NCBI GenBank assembly: GCA_049325575.1
Contig: JBMOLK010000253.1
Span: 1 to 6,121, forward strand
Length of the DNA stretch: 6,121 nt
Source: JBMOLK01 sp049325575
GTDB lineage: Bacteria; Bacillota; Clostridia; Acetivibrionales; Acetivibrionaceae
Direction: 5' to 3'
Shown here: piece after piece, positions 3,674 through 6,121 of the stretch
How positions within the stretch are numbered: the stretch's first letter is position 1
Layout: the number at the start of each line of letters is the position of its first letter
Notes under the pieces: generated by a model
The model's database searches: none
What the model saw: only the letters and a program-made list of their open reading frames with translations
What the model was told of the DNA's origin: nothing
Position numbers and translations under genes: made by a program

Positions 3674-3700
3674 CTCATTAGGTCTATTTTTTACTATAAG
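3672..3700 (+). promoter_or_regulatory. Probable terminase promoter, TTCTCA-17-TATAAG
   Basis: TTCTCA (3672-3677, 4 of 6) and TATAAG (3695-3700, 5 of 6) are 17 nt apart. The predicted start, near 3707, coincides with the ATG at 3708, and no Shine-Dalgarno exists in the 25 bases before it. A leaderless messenger is therefore plausible. Confidence 0.45.
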
Positions 3701-3707
3701 TTTATTG

Positions 3708-4262
3708 ATGAAAAAAGCCAGAGTTTCAAAAAGATGCTTCATCTGCAACTGTGCCTTCAAGGAGGAAATAGAACAGGCTAAAAGGAAAAAAGTCAGGCAG
3801 GACTTGATCTACAAGAAATATGCGGTATTGATAAATTACCAGGGGAGTTTCCAGGCATTTAGACAAATGCTTTATCACCATGGCAAGCACAGCTATTACC
3901 AGCCGGAGGACGATCCTTTAAGGCAGGCTTTATTGAAACTTGGTAAAGAGACTGATGTGCAGGCGCTTGTGGATAAGTTGACAATCCTTGCCAACAGGAA
4001 AGTTGATGAGTTGAATCCTGATGAGATTAAGCTGAAGGATGTATTTGACGGACAAAGAGTTCTTATCCAAATCCAGAAGTTAAAGATTGCCGAAGACGCA
4101 CTCTCAACCATGATGGCTAAAATGTTTGGGCCGAAATTAAAGGAAGAAGTGATAGAAGGAGAGACAGTAGAACAACAAGCGATAGAAGGAGACCTGTCTG
4201 CCGACAGGCAGGAAAAGACTGATGCAGAAAATACCCTCCTACCAGCTCCAGCAGTTCAGTGA
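3708..4262 (+). CDS. terS: Terminase small subunit-like DNA-binding protein with N-terminal zinc motif (184 aa)
   Basis: The small terminase recognises the phage packaging site and recruits the large subunit. The N-terminus has CFIC (C10, C13), with C15, and a later HHGKH (H57, H58, H61), framing a short helical region (EEIEQAKRKKVRQDLIYKKY). This layout, a CxxC knuckle, a helix-turn-helix-like segment and a closing H..H, is common in small terminases or related phage regulators. The middle (70-145) is helical and may oligomerise; the tail is acidic and low-complexity. I chose ATG 3708 over TTG 3705. It overlaps terL by 41 nt in a different frame, indicating a coupled pair. The tail contains a 30-bp tandem duplication and a REP-like palindrome. 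Function rests on position and motif layout, not strong sequence identity. Confidence 0.7.
   Translation: MKKARVSKRCFICNCAFKEEIEQAKRKKVRQDLIYKKYAVLINYQGSFQAFRQMLYHHGKHSYYQPEDDPLRQALLKLGKETDVQALVDKLTILANRKVDELNPDEIKLKDVFDGQRVLIQIQKLKIAEDALSTMMAKMFGPKLKEEVIEGETVEQQAIEGDLSADRQEKTDAENTLLPAPAVQ
4151..4192 (+). repeat. 12-bp direct repeat, 30-bp period, in the small terminase tail
   Basis: GATAGAAGGAGA occurs exactly at 4151-4162 and 4181-4192. The 30-bp period keeps the frame and gives two related decapeptides (VIEGETVEQQ and AIEGDLSADR). It looks like a tandem duplication in a loosely constrained acidic tail. Confidence 0.6.
4193..4212. repeat. REP-like palindrome inside the small terminase coding sequence
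   Basis: CCTGTCTGCCGACAGGCAGG can fold two ways: CCTGTC with GACAGG around TGCC, or CTGCC with GGCAG around GACA. It codes for LSADRQ in frame. I recall similar CTGCC/GGCAGG palindromes, giving peptides such as PAGRQ, PACRQ or SADRQ, scattered through Patescibacteria and other groundwater genomes. That is memory of a pattern, not a search result. Confidence 0.55.
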
Positions 4263-5730
4263 AGTTATCCATAATAATCCCATAAGGTTTGCCGAGGAAG
4301 TCCTTGGCGTGAAGTTGCATTTGGGACAGAAGAAGTGGATAGACAATGCAAGAAAAAGAATAAATATATTGCGTCCGGGAAACAGATGGGGGAAGACGTT
4401 AGTGTTAGCGATAAGACATCTTTGGCACGCCATGTGCAAGCCTAATCTTGATGGTAGGGTTTCAACTTACGGAGAGTGGCTGAAGGTGGAGTACCAAATT
4501 CTTAATTTCGGGCCGACTTATGAATTAGGAAGAGGAGTACTGCAAATGGCAAGAGACATAGCAGAGGGTAGGCTTCTTCTTCCTACAGGCACAACGAATG
4601 ATTCTGCTCTCAAAGGCTGGGCAATTACCGAGGATAGAAGTGATGCTGCCGCCCTTCCTTATATCGAATTTAAGACTGGTACCAGACTTTTAGGCAGATC
4701 GTATTCGGAAATGGGTGTGGCTTTCAAAATGAAATCCATTGCCTATCTTACGGGCGATGAATGCGCCGATATTGAGGAACTTTGGACATTTACCAATAAT
4801 ACACTTCTTCCTAGAGTCGTTTCCTTAAATGGCCAGATAGATTTTGCCGGCACCCCCCAACCAAATGGTATTGATTATATGATCATGATTGAAATGGCAG
4901 AGGAGGATATGAAAAATCCCAATTGGCAAAATCAAGGTCACTACTATACTCAAAGAGGTTCAATGTATGAAAATGAATTTCTGCCAAAAGAGGCAGTCAG
5001 AGAAATTGAAGCCGTAGCCGATCCTTCTTTGAGGGAACAGATTATAAGGGGGGAATATGTGGAAATAGGGGAAAAATATTTTGGCTTTGAGCGGATACAA
5101 AATGCCGTTGATAAATCTTTAAATCAAGTGACGGATTGGGATGGAGGAAAATATATTGTTTCGGCTGATTTCGCCGGTGGAGAAAGTCAATGGGCAGACC
5201 ATACGGTTATCCTTGTAATTGATTATTTCAAAGAACCTTATAACCTTGTCCATTTTGTCAGATTCAAAGGCGGGGATATCTCAATTCCAGCACAGTACAA
5301 TCTGGTAGAACAGATAACCAAAAATTTCAGAGCCAAACTTATCATAGATAACACAAGTTTGGGAGGAAAAAACGCCAATGCTTTCTTGGGTCATCTTCAT
5401 CCTATTCCTTTTGACATTACTCCCAAACTGAAAGCGGACATGCTGGCTTCCTTAAAAATCGCTTTTGATGGTGGACAAAATCCTAGATTCAGAAGGGAGA
5501 GAGTCAAAACCAAGGATGGTTGGCAGGAGAAAAATCCGAATTGGGGATTGATTAAAATCCCGCCTATTCCTGTTCTTGTTACCGAACTTCAAAATTATCG
5601 GCTTGACGATGCGAAAATAAGAAACGATTGTGTGATGGCGCTAGGACAAGCTATTCATTGGATTGAGATGAGAAGGCCGAAAATGATAAGAAGACAGGCG
5701 GCGGAATTTGATTTGATTGCTCTTTCTTGA
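4222..5730 (+). CDS. terL: Phage terminase large subunit (ATPase and nuclease), 502 aa
   Basis: This is the motor that pumps phage DNA into the prohead through the portal and cuts the concatemer. The N-terminal ATPase shows Walker A GNRWGKT (53-59), Walker B SIAYLTGDE (172-180, catalytic E180) and the coupling motif FAGTP (208-212). The C-terminal RNase H-like nuclease shows D316 in VSADFAGG, D376 in LIIDNTSL and D469 in IRNDCVMALGQA, the expected acidic triad. The opening (FSEVIHNNPIRFAEEVLGV then LGQKKWID) is typical of the family, and 502 aa is a normal length. ATG 4222 has a Shine-Dalgarno (AGGAA at 4210-4214, about 7 nt away) and overlaps the small subunit gene. No defects are visible. 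It is followed 45 nt later by the portal gene. Confidence 0.95.
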   Translation: MQKIPSYQLQQFSEVIHNNPIRFAEEVLGVKLHLGQKKWIDNARKRINILRPGNRWGKTLVLAIRHLWHAMCKPNLDGRVSTYGEWLKVEYQILNFGPTYELGRGVLQMARDIAEGRLLLPTGTTNDSALKGWAITEDRSDAAALPYIEFKTGTRLLGRSYSEMGVAFKMKSIAYLTGDECADIEELWTFTNNTLLPRVVSLNGQIDFAGTPQPNGIDYMIMIEMAEEDMKNPNWQNQGHYYTQRGSMYENEFLPKEAVREIEAVADPSLREQIIRGEYVEIGEKYFGFERIQNAVDKSLNQVTDWDGGKYIVSADFAGGESQWADHTVILVIDYFKEPYNLVHFVRFKGGDISIPAQYNLVEQITKNFRAKLIIDNTSLGGKNANAFLGHLHPIPFDITPKLKADMLASLKIAFDGGQNPRFRRERVKTKDGWQEKNPNWGLIKIPPIPVLVTELQNYRLDDAKIRNDCVMALGQAIHWIEMRRPKMIRRQAAEFDLIALS

Positions 5731-5775
5731 TTATCTAATATCAATTCTTCTTAAAAGTTGTGAGGATTATGACAA

Positions 5776-6121
5776 ATGGATAAAGATTTACTTGATTTAA
5801 AAGAATCTCTGTTGCCTCTTGAAGGGACAAAAACTGAACGGGAGGAAATGAGGAGAAAGATAAATAAATATATTGAAGATTTGACTCCTGACAGAAGTGA
5901 AAGAAAACAGGTTTATCAGCAAAGGCACGATTTCTACATTGGAGAGCAAGGTGCTTACACTAACATTACGGGACTTATAAAAGATATTAAGCAGACTAAA
6001 GGACATACCAACCAGATAGTCAATTATGCCGGAAAAACTGTTGTTAAAATCGCTTATGGATTGGCTAACAATCCTCCCAAAATTTCAACTGCTCCGCTTG
6101 ATGAGGCTGATTATGAAATTG
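5776..6121 (+). CDS. Phage portal protein, N-terminal part (SPP1 gp6-like), partial
   Basis: The portal is a ring at one capsid vertex through which DNA enters and leaves, and on which the terminase docks. Only the first 115 residues are in the window. They contain signature-like stretches of SPP1 gp6-type portals: RKQVYQQRHDFYIGEQGAY (about 44-62) and GHTNQIVNYAGKTVVKIAYG (about 77-96), followed by LANNPPKI. The beginning is a charged helical leader. ATG 5776 has GAGG at 5762-5765, 10 nt upstream. The gene lies 45 nt after terL on the same strand with no terminator between, so it is probably co-transcribed. It runs off the window end, so its length cannot be judged. Confidence 0.88.
   Translation, partial: MDKDLLDLKESLLPLEGTKTEREEMRRKINKYIEDLTPDRSERKQVYQQRHDFYIGEQGAYTNITGLIKDIKQTKGHTNQIVNYAGKTVVKIAYGLANNPPKISTAPLDEADYEI

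Noticed and set aside
3896..4439. Three - strand frames opposite the terminase genes (3896-4111, 4117-4320, 4239-4439)
   Set aside because: They lie antisense to well-supported terS and terL and have typical shadow composition.
5797..6006. A - strand frame opposite the portal gene
   Set aside because: Antisense shadow of a clear portal protein start.

Overview
The window is AT-rich and carries the packaging module of a tailed phage or prophage. On the + strand are a terminase small subunit (3708-4262), a terminase large subunit (4222-5730) and the start of a portal protein (from 5776). Upstream are a non-coding control region (about 2510-3707), an array of four small unknown genes on the - strand (1274-2469), an IS982-type insertion sequence (211-1175) and the end of a + strand gene with a zinc-binding motif (1-120). 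TGA and TAA both work as stops, so the standard bacterial code fits. A palindrome coding for SADRQ inside the small terminase gene resembles dispersed repeats I recall from groundwater bacterial genomes, notably Candidate Phyla Radiation (Patescibacteria) lineages. That host link is a weak inference.

Left part: the IS has a DDE transposase, 16-bp imperfect terminal inverted repeats and a 12-bp flanking direct repeat. A perfect 12-bp inverted repeat brackets the transposase start. It would hide the start only in transcripts that enter from outside, a known way for insertion sequences to protect themselves.

Middle part: the four small - strand genes look like one operon. It has a TTGACA-17-TAATAT promoter near 2694-2722, a leader of about 215 nt and a strong terminator at 1206-1237. 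Each gene is bracketed by its own pair of long imperfect inverted repeats (about 13, 26, 25 and 26 nt). The pairs differ in sequence from gene to gene. The units tile almost end to end: 1240-1507, 1512-1780, 1783-2151 and 2151-2509. Many of the differences within pairs become G-U pairs in the - strand RNA, so the simplest reading is that every cistron is closed by a 5'-3' UTR stem. I know of no described system of this kind. The leader itself has two hairpins whose 7-nt loops are exactly complementary, one of them an intrinsic terminator.

Control region: diverging from the operon is a + promoter (TTGAAA-18-TATAAT, 2764-2793) bracketed by two identical 12-mers, with a + terminator-like hairpin ending near 3038. 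No credible ORF lies between, so a ncRNA of about 240 nt is possible. Farther right, a near-consensus - promoter (3390-3418) fires into a terminator after about 55 nt. A perfect 20-bp palindrome (3654-3673) touches the -35 element of the likely terminase promoter, whose predicted start coincides with the terminase small subunit ATG (possibly leaderless).

The terminase and portal order is classic for a DNA-packaging operon. The small subunit recognises DNA, the large subunit pumps and cuts it, and the portal is the docking channel.
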